From a virus, in the IMG/VR virus record IMGVR_UViG_3300009180_002772, positions 1 to 51,334 of that record: 51,334 bases of DNA, one strand, 5' to 3'. This document shows positions 9,093 to 17,527 of the stretch, piece after piece (position 1 is the stretch's first letter; each line of letters begins with the position of its first letter). A program made the position numbers and the translations under genes. The notes below the pieces were generated by a model, which ran no database searches, was not told the origin of the DNA, and saw only the letters and a list, made by a program, of their open reading frames with translations.

Positions 9093-10217
9093 TTACCTGC
9101 CTAGTGTGCTTACTTTAGCTCTTGTTTTAATAGCTTCAGAAAACGATTCATTGGGTTGGGCAGGTGTATTACCTATTGGTCTTCGTGCGTTCTGCCCTTC
9201 TTCCACAATAGCTTTCAGCCCCAATGATTTACCATAGTTCACTAAATCTCTCTCATAGTTTGGATTCATTGCCACTAATGCAATTTTTTGCAATTTAGCG
9301 ACATCTGGAATAAGCTTGCTCACATCTGCCTCTTGCGGATTTACTGATATTGCTCTTTGCCATTTTTCCGAATCTAACGCTACTGACATTAGATTTTCAG
9401 GTTTATCAATGTTAAAATTGAATTTACCATTATCACCCAAATCAATAGCAACTCTCTTGCTTTGATATAAGTTTTTAGTGGCTTCATGTTCCTGAAAAAA
9501 TTGAATAATCTTTTGTGATTGGTCTATTTCTAACTTCCGCTGCTCCTCATACATTGCCTGTGTATTTGCCTCTTGCATTCTTGCAGGCTCTGGTATTTGG
9601 AACTGCCTCTGTTCGGTAACTCTTTTTTGTCTTACAAGTTCTGCGTCTGCTTCCAATTGAATTAATCCAACTTCTCTGTCGTCATCAGATGCCATGTCAG
9701 ATTGCTTGTATTTAGCCTGATATAGCCTCTCAACTTTATCTTCAGTTAGATGTGGGTATTGCGACTTTAATTCATCTAAAATCAAATCCTGATGCGATAC
9801 AGTATCCCAATCAAACGCTCTTGCTTCTAAATATTTATATGCATCTCCTCCATTCTTTCTATACTCTGCGAATTCAGCTAAAAAATCATCATATCCTAAT
9901 TCTTTTAAAATATCTTTTGGATTTGCTTTTTTTAACTCTTCTTTCCAATCCGAAATTACGGCACTTGCTGAATTGGATTCTACTTCTTCTTCTCCATCAA
10001 GTGATGGCATTGAGAAAGATGATGCGTTATCTTCAAGTGGCGCATTATCAACTGACTCATTTTGAACATTTTGCGGTTCTACTAACGGTTCTCCTTCGGA
10101 TTGAAAGTTATTACTTTCAGCCTCTCTGTAATCTTCTACGCTTGGGATACCCGTGCTAGCTTTGTAAACCGGTTTTGCTTCTTCCTGTGTTGATTGTTGA
10201 TTTTGTTCTTCTGACAT
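9093..10217 (-). CDS. Capsid scaffold-like protein
   Basis: A 374-residue acidic protein with a disordered Glu/Asn/Ser/Gln-rich N-terminus (1-85). A helical, coiled-coil-prone middle follows (about 90-260, rich in Glu, Lys and Gln), then a short ordered region containing GDNGKFNFNIDKPENLMSVA (about 270-290). The end is basic, Pro/Asn-rich and probably capsid-binding (NARRPIGNTPAQPNESF to the C-terminus). This composition and its position directly upstream of the capsid gene are typical of phage scaffolding or core proteins. No protease motif is seen within it. Confidence 0.65.
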   Translation of the reverse strand: MSEEQNQQSTQEEAKPVYKASTGIPSVEDYREAESNNFQSEGEPLVEPQNVQNESVDNAPLEDNASSFSMPSLDGEEEVESNSASAVISDWKEELKKANPKDILKELGYDDFLAEFAEYRKNGGDAYKYLEARAFDWDTVSHQDLILDELKSQYPHLTEDKVERLYQAKYKQSDMASDDDREVGLIQLEADAELVRQKRVTEQRQFQIPEPARMQEANTQAMYEEQRKLEIDQSQKIIQFFQEHEATKNLYQSKRVAIDLGDNGKFNFNIDKPENLMSVALDSEKWQRAISVNPQEADVSKLIPDVAKLQKIALVAMNPNYERDLVNYGKSLGLKAIVEEGQNARRPIGNTPAQPNESFSEAIKTRAKVSTLGR

Positions 10218-10267
10218 ATTTGTGTTTTTCGTTACGAAATTATATAAATTAAATTAAATAAAAAAAT

Positions 10268-10762
10268 TTAAGGAACATCGTTGATATGTTGGTCAAATTC
10301 TAATATTTCTTTAGTTGCTTCAGCTGTTGCATATTTTGCAAGTAAATCACCATAATGACCTACCGCCTTTCTTTGTATTTCTAAAAATTGAAGTAAGAAT
10401 TGTCCTACAACGCAATCCTCATCTTCTGCCATTTTGTAAAATTCTTTATATTTATTGTAAACCTCAAGCTCCATTTCATAACCTATTTCCAAAGATTCTC
10501 CAATAGTTTTTACTTTATCTTTAATAGCTTCTATTGAAGGCATATCAGCGCAATCACCCATATCATTTTGAAACTCAACATGAATTTGGTAATGTGTTAA
10601 TTCTTCTTCGCTTTCTGCCAAGAAATACTTTTGTGTACCAAAAAAACCATATCGTTGCATTTGGTTAGCCAAAGCCTTCCAAAGATTAGATTGATATAAT
10701 TCTAAATATAACGCCTCTTGCAAGACGCTTTTCATACTTTTCGATAATAAAGATTTTACCAT
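10268..10762 (-). CDS. Ferritin-like diiron protein within the head-assembly genes
   Basis: A 164-residue four-helix protein that aligns along its length with bacterial ferritin A. Against E. coli FtnA, the ferroxidase ligands appear kept: Glu21 (in YLELYQS, equivalent to Glu17), Glu54 and His57 (in EEELTHYQ, equivalent to Glu50 and His53), Glu98 (equivalent to Glu94) and Gln130 (equivalent to Gln127). The extra-site residue equivalent to FtnA Glu130 is Ala133. FtnA-like proteins oxidise ferrous iron and store it as a 24-mer cage. The gene starts one base after the portal stop and lies upstream of scaffold, so it is co-transcribed with late genes. It could be an iron-handling enzyme, an oxidative-stress protein or a ferritin fold reused as a virion part; the intact ligand set favours real metal binding. 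Confidence 0.75.
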   Translation of the reverse strand: MVKSLLSKSMKSVLQEALYLELYQSNLWKALANQMQRYGFFGTQKYFLAESEEELTHYQIHVEFQNDMGDCADMPSIEAIKDKVKTIGESLEIGYEMELEVYNKYKEFYKMAEDEDCVVGQFLLQFLEIQRKAVGHYGDLLAKYATAEATKEILEFDQHINDVP

Positions 10763-10763
10763 T

Positions 10764-13136
10764 TTATTTTGTTTTGGATGTCATTGTTTGTACTTGCTTC
10801 TTGTCGCTTACCGCTATTCTAGCATCTGCTGCTATTCTTTGAGCAATAACTTTTGCTTCTTTTTGTATTTCAGCTTCTTGAATATCTTTATCCTTCTTAC
10901 CCATTTGAATAATATATTCCCATTGTTTTTCAGCGTTAATTTTAGCTATATCTGCATTTAATTGGTCTTGCAATGTGATACGCTTTTCTTGTTCAGCTGT
11001 TTGAACTGCCATTGCATTACCTTGAGAAGCTTCTCTTACTTTCTGTAATTCGTATTCTTGCATCTTCTCTCTACGCTTCTTAATCTTATATGCAAGTATC
11101 ATTGATGCCATTTTTAAATTACGGCAACTCATTACAAGTATTTTATCTTCAGGCTCAATTAATCCTTGAGAATCTCTAATATTTAACTCTTGTATTAATT
11201 GCTGTCTTTCGTAATCAGATGGGCTATCTTCAATAAATATACCAAATTCATGAATAGACAAGTCAGGATTAATTTGGAAAAATTTAACAGTTTCCGTACC
11301 TAACGCTCTACCATAACCTTCTACCTTACCTAATTTAACAGCTATCTGTACTTTTGCAACAATAGCATCTGCAACATTTTGCACCAATTGCTTGTCAGCA
11401 AAGCTTAACAAGTATAAAGCATTATTAGTACTTTCCATTGCAGCATTTGCAACTGGAACTAACGTTTTTGCATTTGGAGTAGAGCCATCTGTCAATTCAT
11501 TTAATCCTGATATTTGACGCATCATATCAATAGTATTTTGCAACTCTTGATACAATTGGCTAAATACAGCTAATTGTCCTGAAGCTTCAATGCTTACCGG
11601 CTTATAGTTTGGATTTTGACTTAATAAATCTGTTGAACGATAAGGAACAACAAAATTAGAAAATATAAAATCCATAACCTTTGTTGGGTTCATCTTATCT
11701 CCACCTCCTCCAAAATCAACACCTTCTAATGCGTTTAAATCTATATTTATTAAATACGGAATTAATTTGTTAGACATATTTTGAAGCCTAAACCAAGCTA
11801 AACATGCTTTATCTTCTAAAGGAATCAATCTTTCTGTAATACCTGCAAAACGCATCTTATAGAAATTCCATGAGTATAATTGGATGTTTAATTTTGTATC
11901 CCACCAAGACGAAGGTTGTCTAATTTGATTTTCAGACATACCCCAATCATACATATAATCAGTTTGAATTAACCATTTGCACTTATAAACAACCTTTTTA
12001 GTAACAGGCATATATACAGGCTCGGCTTGCCCTTTACTCTTTGAGTCAACTAAACTAGGCACAGACCCTGCGTAGTCAAATTTTTCAATTGTTCCCTTCT
12101 CATTAACCGCCAAGTCCATTTTGCTTGAATCCTGATACTTTGTTTTACCAAAACGAGCATTGCCTCTGTTATCTACTTCTTCTTTATAAGTGTAATCATT
12201 CCATGATAGGAATTCAAAATCTAAAATAAGCACCTTAAAACGATTCCAATACTTTGAATAGTCTGTGCCATACATAAAATTAGATGGGTTACCAAAACGT
12301 CCGGCTACAGATTGAACTATCAAATTTAATTGGTCGGGGGAAAAATAAGGTGCTAGGTCCCCTACATATACTTCTCTAACTTCTCCAAAATGTACCAAAT
12401 CGGAAAAGTCATTTTTTGCGCAATACGATAATACTAAATTTTCGGGATTAATATCTCTTACATTTACAGCACCATTCTCATCTATATATTCAGTATATCC
12501 ACCAATACCAAAATCAAATAAATTTTCAAGAGTTCTTTTTCTTTTTTCGTCAAATTTATTTTTATACATTGTCAAAGCAATAGCACATTCTGCTTCCATT
12601 GCCATAACATGTTTGTAACCAAATTGTTGTTCCATCAACAACTGCTCCATATCTTCAGGCTCACCTTCCATTGGTTTTAACACAGGGCTATTAGCTAATT
12701 CTTCATTACCCGCCTTCATTGCAGCTTCACGCATCATCACCTTAACTTTCATTTCATTAAAGCGTTCATCTTCTTCACTTTTAGCTAAAGGGTCAACTGC
12801 AAACGCTTGCAAATCATAACGCCTTTGAACAAGTTTTGAAATAGCTATCTCTCTATACTTTGTTAAAAATGATGGCGGAGTCCAATCTGTATTAAGCCAT
12901 GTTTTATCTGTTTGCTCATCTACATTTAAAAGTTTTTTATACTTTGAAGTACTTTGTCTTCCTAATGCATACTCTTTAATTTCATTCATTTTAGATTGAC
13001 CAAAATTCAACATATTATTTGGCACATAACCACGGGAATCACCCCATGCCGCTTTGCAATATTGAAGTATCCAATCATATCCCTTTTCCCTTGGGTCAAT
13101 CTGTTGATTAGGGTATGTATTTGTAGCTTGTTGCAT
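10764..13136 (-). CDS. Portal protein
   Basis: A 790-residue protein of the size and build of the portal proteins of crAss-like and related Bacteroidetes podoviruses. The N-terminal half is mixed alpha/beta with the stem-like stretch KLIPYLINIDLNALEGVDFGGGG near 455-480. A helical region follows (QNTIDMMRQISGLNELTDGSTPNAKT, about 535-560; this Met-Arg-Gln-Ile-Ser-Gly helix is typical of portals). A long charged coiled coil closes the protein (about 660-790, rich in Lys, Glu, Gln and Ala), as in portal barrels. It forms the dodecameric DNA gate at one capsid vertex. It has its own promoter upstream and is followed at one base by the ferritin-like gene, then scaffold and capsid. Confidence 0.85.
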   Translation of the reverse strand: MQQATNTYPNQQIDPREKGYDWILQYCKAAWGDSRGYVPNNMLNFGQSKMNEIKEYALGRQSTSKYKKLLNVDEQTDKTWLNTDWTPPSFLTKYREIAISKLVQRRYDLQAFAVDPLAKSEEDERFNEMKVKVMMREAAMKAGNEELANSPVLKPMEGEPEDMEQLLMEQQFGYKHVMAMEAECAIALTMYKNKFDEKRKRTLENLFDFGIGGYTEYIDENGAVNVRDINPENLVLSYCAKNDFSDLVHFGEVREVYVGDLAPYFSPDQLNLIVQSVAGRFGNPSNFMYGTDYSKYWNRFKVLILDFEFLSWNDYTYKEEVDNRGNARFGKTKYQDSSKMDLAVNEKGTIEKFDYAGSVPSLVDSKSKGQAEPVYMPVTKKVVYKCKWLIQTDYMYDWGMSENQIRQPSSWWDTKLNIQLYSWNFYKMRFAGITERLIPLEDKACLAWFRLQNMSNKLIPYLINIDLNALEGVDFGGGGDKMNPTKVMDFIFSNFVVPYRSTDLLSQNPNYKPVSIEASGQLAVFSQLYQELQNTIDMMRQISGLNELTDGSTPNAKTLVPVANAAMESTNNALYLLSFADKQLVQNVADAIVAKVQIAVKLGKVEGYGRALGTETVKFFQINPDLSIHEFGIFIEDSPSDYERQQLIQELNIRDSQGLIEPEDKILVMSCRNLKMASMILAYKIKKRREKMQEYELQKVREASQGNAMAVQTAEQEKRITLQDQLNADIAKINAEKQWEYIIQMGKKDKDIQEAEIQKEAKVIAQRIAADARIAVSDKKQVQTMTSKTK

Positions 13137-13157
13137 TAACTAAATAAAATTTATTAC

Positions 13158-13190
13158 CAAAATTAATTAAAAGTAAATAAAAAAAACAAA
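13158..13190 (-). promoter_or_regulatory. Bacteroidetes-type promoter for the portal-capsid unit
   Basis: On the minus strand a TTTG (-33 box, complement of 13187-13190) is followed after 21 bases by TAATTTTG (-7 box, complement of 13158-13165), matching TTTG-N(19-21)-TAnnTTTG. The start of transcription would lie about 15 bases before the portal ATG at 13136. The 72-base gap holding it separates the sugar cassette from the head genes and contains nothing else. Confidence 0.65.
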
Positions 13191-13208
13191 ATATATTTAT
13201 TAATTAAA

Positions 13209-13754
13209 TTAATATAATTCTCTACCTATCAAAAGGTCATCGTAATTCATTTCCATTTTTGTATTATAAGAAAATCCATTGTGCTGAATTGCTATAAAAG
13301 GACTAGATACATAATACTTTCCAAGACCTGCCAATGCCCTGTCAATGTGAGCATCATCCGGTAAGGAGAGGTAAGTTTCATAGAATTTTTTATTTACAAT
13401 ATAACAATGAAATCCGGAAAACTCTTTTACTGAATTATCCTCCAAGATTTCCCCTAAATAAATACCACTTAAATATACATCAAAATCTTTAGGTTTATGC
13501 TCTAAAAAATAAGAAAAACTATTTTTGTTAGTAAAATGAACATCATCTTCCATTACGCATATTTCAGGTAAATCATTATCTAATGCATATCTAATGCATT
13601 GCTTGTGCGCTAAATTTATAGACTTTTTGACTGAATAACTATCGTGAACTGCCGGAAAAAATTTAAAATCCTTTATGCCTTGAGTCTTAAATTCCTGCAT
13701 TAACATATCAAATCTAGTATGTGAATCAAAATTATGAATTACTGCTATCTGCAT
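13209..13754 (-). CDS. Glycosyltransferase, family 25-like
   Basis: A 181-residue protein resembling the LPS-type GT25 fold. It starts with a short strand (MQIAVIHN), has a helical segment with CIRYALDN, then the acidic motif VMEDDVHF (67-74), the position where GT25 enzymes carry the nucleotide-sugar and metal-binding acids. The C-terminal part has FSGFHCYIVNKKFYETYL (about 113-130), like the region of GT25 enzymes that closes over the sugar. It is the last gene of the eight-gene cassette, overlaps its upstream neighbour by 23 bases, and is followed by the portal promoter. Sugar donor and acceptor cannot be told from sequence. Confidence 0.7.
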   Translation of the reverse strand: MQIAVIHNFDSHTRFDMLMQEFKTQGIKDFKFFPAVHDSYSVKKSINLAHKQCIRYALDNDLPEICVMEDDVHFTNKNSFSYFLEHKPKDFDVYLSGIYLGEILEDNSVKEFSGFHCYIVNKKFYETYLSLPDDAHIDRALAGLGKYYVSSPFIAIQHNGFSYNTKMEMNYDDLLIGRELY

Positions 13755-14550
13755 TTAAAATGTTTTTAATCTTGTTAAAAGCTCCTTCGTATGTATAATA
13801 TTCATTGTATATCTCCTTGATTTTTAACTGCTTATCTACTATTTGTAAATCAGTGTAGCTTTTTAAAATTTCTTCTATTTTATTTGAATCCCTTTCTTCT
13901 ATTATAATGCCGTAGTTTTCAAAATTAGCATCAAAACAACTAATAAATTCATCCGATATATATACGGGGATAGTTTCGTATTGCATACATTCCCCTATTC
14001 TAAAGCTATTTAATCCATATCCTCTTGGACATAATCCAAATAATGAATGAGAAATTATATCACAAAAATCCTGTATGTTATGCACTTTGTCGGAAACATA
14101 ATAATCCCTATTTTTTATATTAAATACATTTTCCCTAATTGGATGTGTATGCGTCCCAATGAAAGATGCAAATATTGACTTCTTCCCATTCCACTTGTAC
14201 GAGTGTGGCTTACACAATAAAGGTATTTCCACCCCTGTTTTTTTACTCATACTAAAGACCAAGATATCCAAATCTTTAAAATCAGTCATCACCCCGTCAT
14301 CGTATTGGCAAATAGTCCAATATTTCAAATCTTTAGGTAACTTATCTACATAGTCTTGTAATTGCTTTCTTGCTATGGGGTTATTCCCGTAATTGTTATT
14401 TACATGATATGCTGTCCATTGAATTGGGAGGTATTGCCTTTCTGTGTTTGCGATATGCTCGTGTGAAACCCAATCTTCAAATATAATATCATTTTCCCAA
14501 GGGTATATTGTGTTTATTGTGGGAGTAAATTCTTCTGGTATATGTATCAT
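13732..14550 (-). CDS. Exostosin-like (GT47) glycosyltransferase
   Basis: A 272-residue protein with the exostosin-family signature: the segment LCPRGYGLNSFRIGECM (173-189) followed by IPVYISD (194-200), which in GT47 enzymes forms the nucleotide-sugar site. An earlier block around KKSIFASFIGTHTHPIRE (123-140) also fits. There is no signal peptide or membrane anchor, so it acts in the host cytoplasm, unlike eukaryotic exostosins. It overlaps its neighbours at both ends (4 bases upstream, 23 downstream), placing it firmly in the cassette operon. Likely role: adding a sugar to a virion or envelope glycan; the donor is unknown. Confidence 0.75.
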   Translation of the reverse strand: MIHIPEEFTPTINTIYPWENDIIFEDWVSHEHIANTERQYLPIQWTAYHVNNNYGNNPIARKQLQDYVDKLPKDLKYWTICQYDDGVMTDFKDLDILVFSMSKKTGVEIPLLCKPHSYKWNGKKSIFASFIGTHTHPIRENVFNIKNRDYYVSDKVHNIQDFCDIISHSLFGLCPRGYGLNSFRIGECMQYETIPVYISDEFISCFDANFENYGIIIEERDSNKIEEILKSYTDLQIVDKQLKIKEIYNEYYTYEGAFNKIKNILNADSSNS

Positions 14551-15182
14551 ATTTTGTATTTACGGATATATAGTGCATCTGTCCATGTTTCAGCTACCCA
14601 TTCCCCCGTTTCAACCCTCTCAAATCCCCTTTGTAACATAAAATAATCAAGCTCCTCTATCAACATACACCCTTTATAGGTTTCCTTTTTATTTACCTCA
14701 AGCAATGCGTAGTCAATATTTTTAATCAATTCTCCCATTCCTTCTATTGCCAAATGCTCTGCCCCTTGCAAGTCTACATTTAGAAAATTAATAGTAGATA
14801 CATCTACATCTTTTAATAGCGTATCTACTCTTTGTGTTTTCATAGCTATTTGCTCTACATAATGCACTTCAGGATGAATCAATGCATGAACGCCCAATTC
14901 TAAAATTGATGAACTTTGGCTTTCATTATTTGACACATTAAATATCACATCGCTACCATCTACATTACTTAAACAAGCATTATAAGCTGTTTGTTGTGGG
15001 TATGATTTTATATTTTGCTGAAGGTCTAAATAAACTTTAGGTATAGCTTCTACCCAAATTACCCAACCTTTACAATAGGTGTCATAGGCATTTCTTTCTT
15101 GTCCTGTGGAAGCCCCTAAATGCAATACTCCCTTTATATCCAATTTGTGTTTTTCGACTAGGTAGTCAAATGATATCATCAT
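14547..15182 (-). CDS. FkbM-family SAM-dependent methyltransferase
   Basis: A 211-residue class I methyltransferase. The SAM-binding glycine motif is VLHLGASTGQE (19-29). The later block FLNVDLQGAEHLAIEGM (133-149), with its acid-containing NVDLQGAE signature, is diagnostic of the FkbM family. Those enzymes usually O-methylate sugars or polyketide hydroxyls. It overlaps the epimerase gene by four bases (15179-15182) and the GT47 gene by four bases, so the three are translationally coupled. Methylation of a sugar added by the neighbouring glycosyltransferases is the simplest reading. Confidence 0.85.
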   Translation of the reverse strand: MMISFDYLVEKHKLDIKGVLHLGASTGQERNAYDTYCKGWVIWVEAIPKVYLDLQQNIKSYPQQTAYNACLSNVDGSDVIFNVSNNESQSSSILELGVHALIHPEVHYVEQIAMKTQRVDTLLKDVDVSTINFLNVDLQGAEHLAIEGMGELIKNIDYALLEVNKKETYKGCMLIEELDYFMLQRGFERVETGEWVAETWTDALYIRKYKI

Positions 15183-16186
15183 ATGCCTTTGCTTTTATAT
15201 TGATTTACTTCTGCACTTACCCAATGGTATAACTTCTCCATTCCCTTTTTTAAAGATTGAGTAGGTCGCCAACTCGTTACTTCGTGTATTAATTCATTGT
15301 TAGAGTTTCTACCTCTAACACCTAATGCATTTGATGATACATTTTTAATTGATAATTTCTTTCCCGATATCTCAATAACCATTTTAGCCAAGTCGTTAAT
15401 AGAAATCATTTCATCAGAACCTATATTTACCGGATAAACATATTCGCTATCCATTAATTTTCTAATACCATCTAAACATTCATCAATATATAAGAAACTT
15501 CTTTGCTGTAATCCATCTCCAAATATTTCTATTTCGGTATCTGCTTCTGCAACTTTTCTACATACAGCAGCCGGAGCTTTTTCCCTGCCGCCTTTGTAAG
15601 TACATTCTGGAGAAAATATATTGTGAAATCTACCTATTCTAATATCTAAACCTTTATTCCTTCTAAATGAATCGTAAACTTGCTCTGATATTAGCTTCTC
15701 TATACCATAAACACTATCAGGTTTACCATCCCAAGCTGTATTTTCTTTCAAAGATGCACTATTCAAATCCTCTTGTAATCTTTCCGAATAAGCGCAAGCA
15801 CTAGAAGAAAAAAATAATTTCTTTACGCTAAATTCTGACGCTTTCTTTGCTACATTTAAATTCATTATAGTTGAATCGTATATAATATCAGCATCATTAT
15901 CTCCTGTAAATACATATAAAGCGCCACCCATTTGAGCAGCTAACATATAAACCTCATCAAAACTACCAACCTTGTCAAAGATGCTAGTTTGATTTGGCGC
16001 ATATAATGCTTTCGAAACTTCGCTTATATTTCTTAAATCAGCTATCAAAACATCATTTGCGGTTGACTCTGAAAATTCAGGAAACTTAATGTCTACTGAA
16101 CGAACCCAAAAACCTTCTTTCTTTAGTCTGTTTACAAGTTGCATACCTATCATCCCGTGTCCACCTAATACACATGCTGTTTTCAT
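15179..16186 (-). CDS. NAD-dependent nucleotide-sugar epimerase, GDP-mannose 3,5-epimerase-like
   Basis: A 335-residue extended short-chain dehydrogenase. The NAD-binding motif is GGHGMIG (8-14). The active site follows the GDP-mannose 3,5-epimerase pattern: Cys131 in SSACAY, Tyr160 and Lys164 in the YGIEK motif, and Lys203 in the block RFHNIFSPECTYKGGREKAP (186-205), which is very close to the plant enzyme. Plant GME converts GDP-mannose to GDP-L-galactose and GDP-L-gulose by acid/base action of this Cys and Lys. The C-terminal half carries the sugar-binding segment ending in NIGSDEMISI and WRPTQSL. All key residues are present, so the enzyme is expected to be active. It would make a donor sugar for the neighbouring glycosyltransferases. 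Confidence 0.85.
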   Translation of the reverse strand: MKTACVLGGHGMIGMQLVNRLKKEGFWVRSVDIKFPEFSESTANDVLIADLRNISEVSKALYAPNQTSIFDKVGSFDEVYMLAAQMGGALYVFTGDNDADIIYDSTIMNLNVAKKASEFSVKKLFFSSSACAYSERLQEDLNSASLKENTAWDGKPDSVYGIEKLISEQVYDSFRRNKGLDIRIGRFHNIFSPECTYKGGREKAPAAVCRKVAEADTEIEIFGDGLQQRSFLYIDECLDGIRKLMDSEYVYPVNIGSDEMISINDLAKMVIEISGKKLSIKNVSSNALGVRGRNSNNELIHEVTSWRPTQSLKKGMEKLYHWVSAEVNQYKSKGI

Positions 16187-16188
16187 AA

Positions 16189-16788
16189 TTATTTATTTAA
16201 TTTTAAATACCATTGCTTTTTAAACCACCATAAACCCCATTCATTTAAAGTATCTTCAGAATGTAACACAATTTCTGGATTAAAACTTTGCTCGTTAACA
16301 TCATCTCTTACAAATGCTTTCGGAACAATTTCATCAACCGCTTTTCTTACATCAGAAGCATTGTAATCATGCCCTGCTAATATACTTTCGTCTTTTACTT
16401 TTGGATACCAAGCTTTTATTTCTTTTTTTGTATCATCGTAAGTATGTGACGAATCAATAAAGCAAAAATCAAGGTAACCATCATTGAATAATTTTACTGC
16501 TTCTAAACTTGCAAACGGAACTACTTCAATAAACTCTCCTAAACCGCTTTTTATAATATTTTGGTAAATAGTCTTCATTTGCAGATAACCACCATAATCC
16601 ATGTTATCTACCATATACAACTTAAATTTCTTGCCAAGCCTATTTATTTCTTGTGCTAGGTAAATGGCACTATCGCCATCAGCAACACCAACTTCACAAA
16701 CTTTGCAATCATCTGGAAGCTCTTTTGCAATCCTTTGATAGAAATGCTGAAAATCAAACATAGTTAATTGAATCATAATTTTATCCAT
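16189..16788 (-). CDS. Class I SAM-dependent methyltransferase
   Basis: A 199-residue protein with a Rossmann-fold methyltransferase core. The SAM-binding motif is CEVGVADGDSA (31-41). An acidic strand with IDSSHTYDD (111-119) is typical of the TylF/Methyltransf_24 group, where these acids help bind metal and substrate. The upstream gene overlaps it by 16 bases, and the epimerase gene starts two bases past its stop. In this cassette a sugar O-methyltransferase is most likely; small-molecule or protein substrates cannot be excluded. Confidence 0.75.
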   Translation of the reverse strand: MDKIMIQLTMFDFQHFYQRIAKELPDDCKVCEVGVADGDSAIYLAQEINRLGKKFKLYMVDNMDYGGYLQMKTIYQNIIKSGLGEFIEVVPFASLEAVKLFNDGYLDFCFIDSSHTYDDTKKEIKAWYPKVKDESILAGHDYNASDVRKAVDEIVPKAFVRDDVNEQSFNPEIVLHSEDTLNEWGLWWFKKQWYLKLNK

Positions 16789-17510
16789 TCAGGGTTTACA
16801 ATATCGCTTGTATCTAATCCGCACCATCCTGCGCTAAACCAAAATTGCGGGAATATTACTTTTTTATTTTCGTTTCTATTTAAATAAGCTCCCCACCATG
16901 AAAATGTTGAAGGCGAACATATTTGATGCTCACACCAACTCATTTCTATTAAATCACTTTGTTCATCTGTGTTTCCGGAATACTCGCAATCATTTCTATG
17001 CTTAAACGCATCCATACACCAAGCAATGTCATCAGAAAAAAACTTGAATTTATAATCAGGAAACATAGCCATAGCTTTTTCATACCATTCAATAGTAACT
17101 TCAGGATGCTTTTCTCTTAAAGTAACATAATCTCCTCGTCTAACATGAACTGCAACATATCCCTCTTTCTTTACCCAGTCAAATTTTAACAAATATAAAA
17201 TCTCACTTCTGTATTCATCAAAGTATTTTGCAGTTTGCCTGTAACCTTCAACTATTATATTTTTATCCCTCCAAGATTCTTCAAAAGGCAACTCTTCATA
17301 CGAGTGCTTCCCTTCCCATAATTGTATTTTTTCAATATCAGGATTGTAACTAGAGTTTACTAAATGTAAACAATAAATAGGATTCCATTTTGGATTGCTG
17401 CTTACATTTGGAACAGTAAAATCTAAATCATGCTTTAAAGCGTAAGCCATTGCTGTAGCCGCTTCAAAAAGCCAATTACCCATTCTTCCCGCATTTGTAA
17501 AAGATACCAT
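16773..17510 (-). CDS. Alpha-1,2-fucosyltransferase-like glycosyltransferase (GT11)
   Basis: A 245-residue protein with GT11 landmarks: an N-terminal GRMGNWLFEAATAMAYA segment (8-24), the donor-binding motif HVRRGDY (122-128), and a C-terminal CSPSTFSWWGAYLN block (198-211). GT11 enzymes transfer L-fucose from GDP-fucose, usually in alpha-1,2 linkage. The donor is a GDP sugar, as is the product of the nearby epimerase, so GDP-L-galactose (which differs from GDP-L-fucose only at C6) is a possible alternative donor; that is inference. The gene has a 17-base gap to the GT2 gene upstream and overlaps the methyltransferase by 16 bases. Confidence 0.85.
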   Translation of the reverse strand: MVSFTNAGRMGNWLFEAATAMAYALKHDLDFTVPNVSSNPKWNPIYCLHLVNSSYNPDIEKIQLWEGKHSYEELPFEESWRDKNIIVEGYRQTAKYFDEYRSEILYLLKFDWVKKEGYVAVHVRRGDYVTLREKHPEVTIEWYEKAMAMFPDYKFKFFSDDIAWCMDAFKHRNDCEYSGNTDEQSDLIEMSWCEHQICSPSTFSWWGAYLNRNENKKVIFPQFWFSAGWCGLDTSDIVNPEWIKL

Positions 17511-17527
17511 ATGTAAAATTAATTAAT

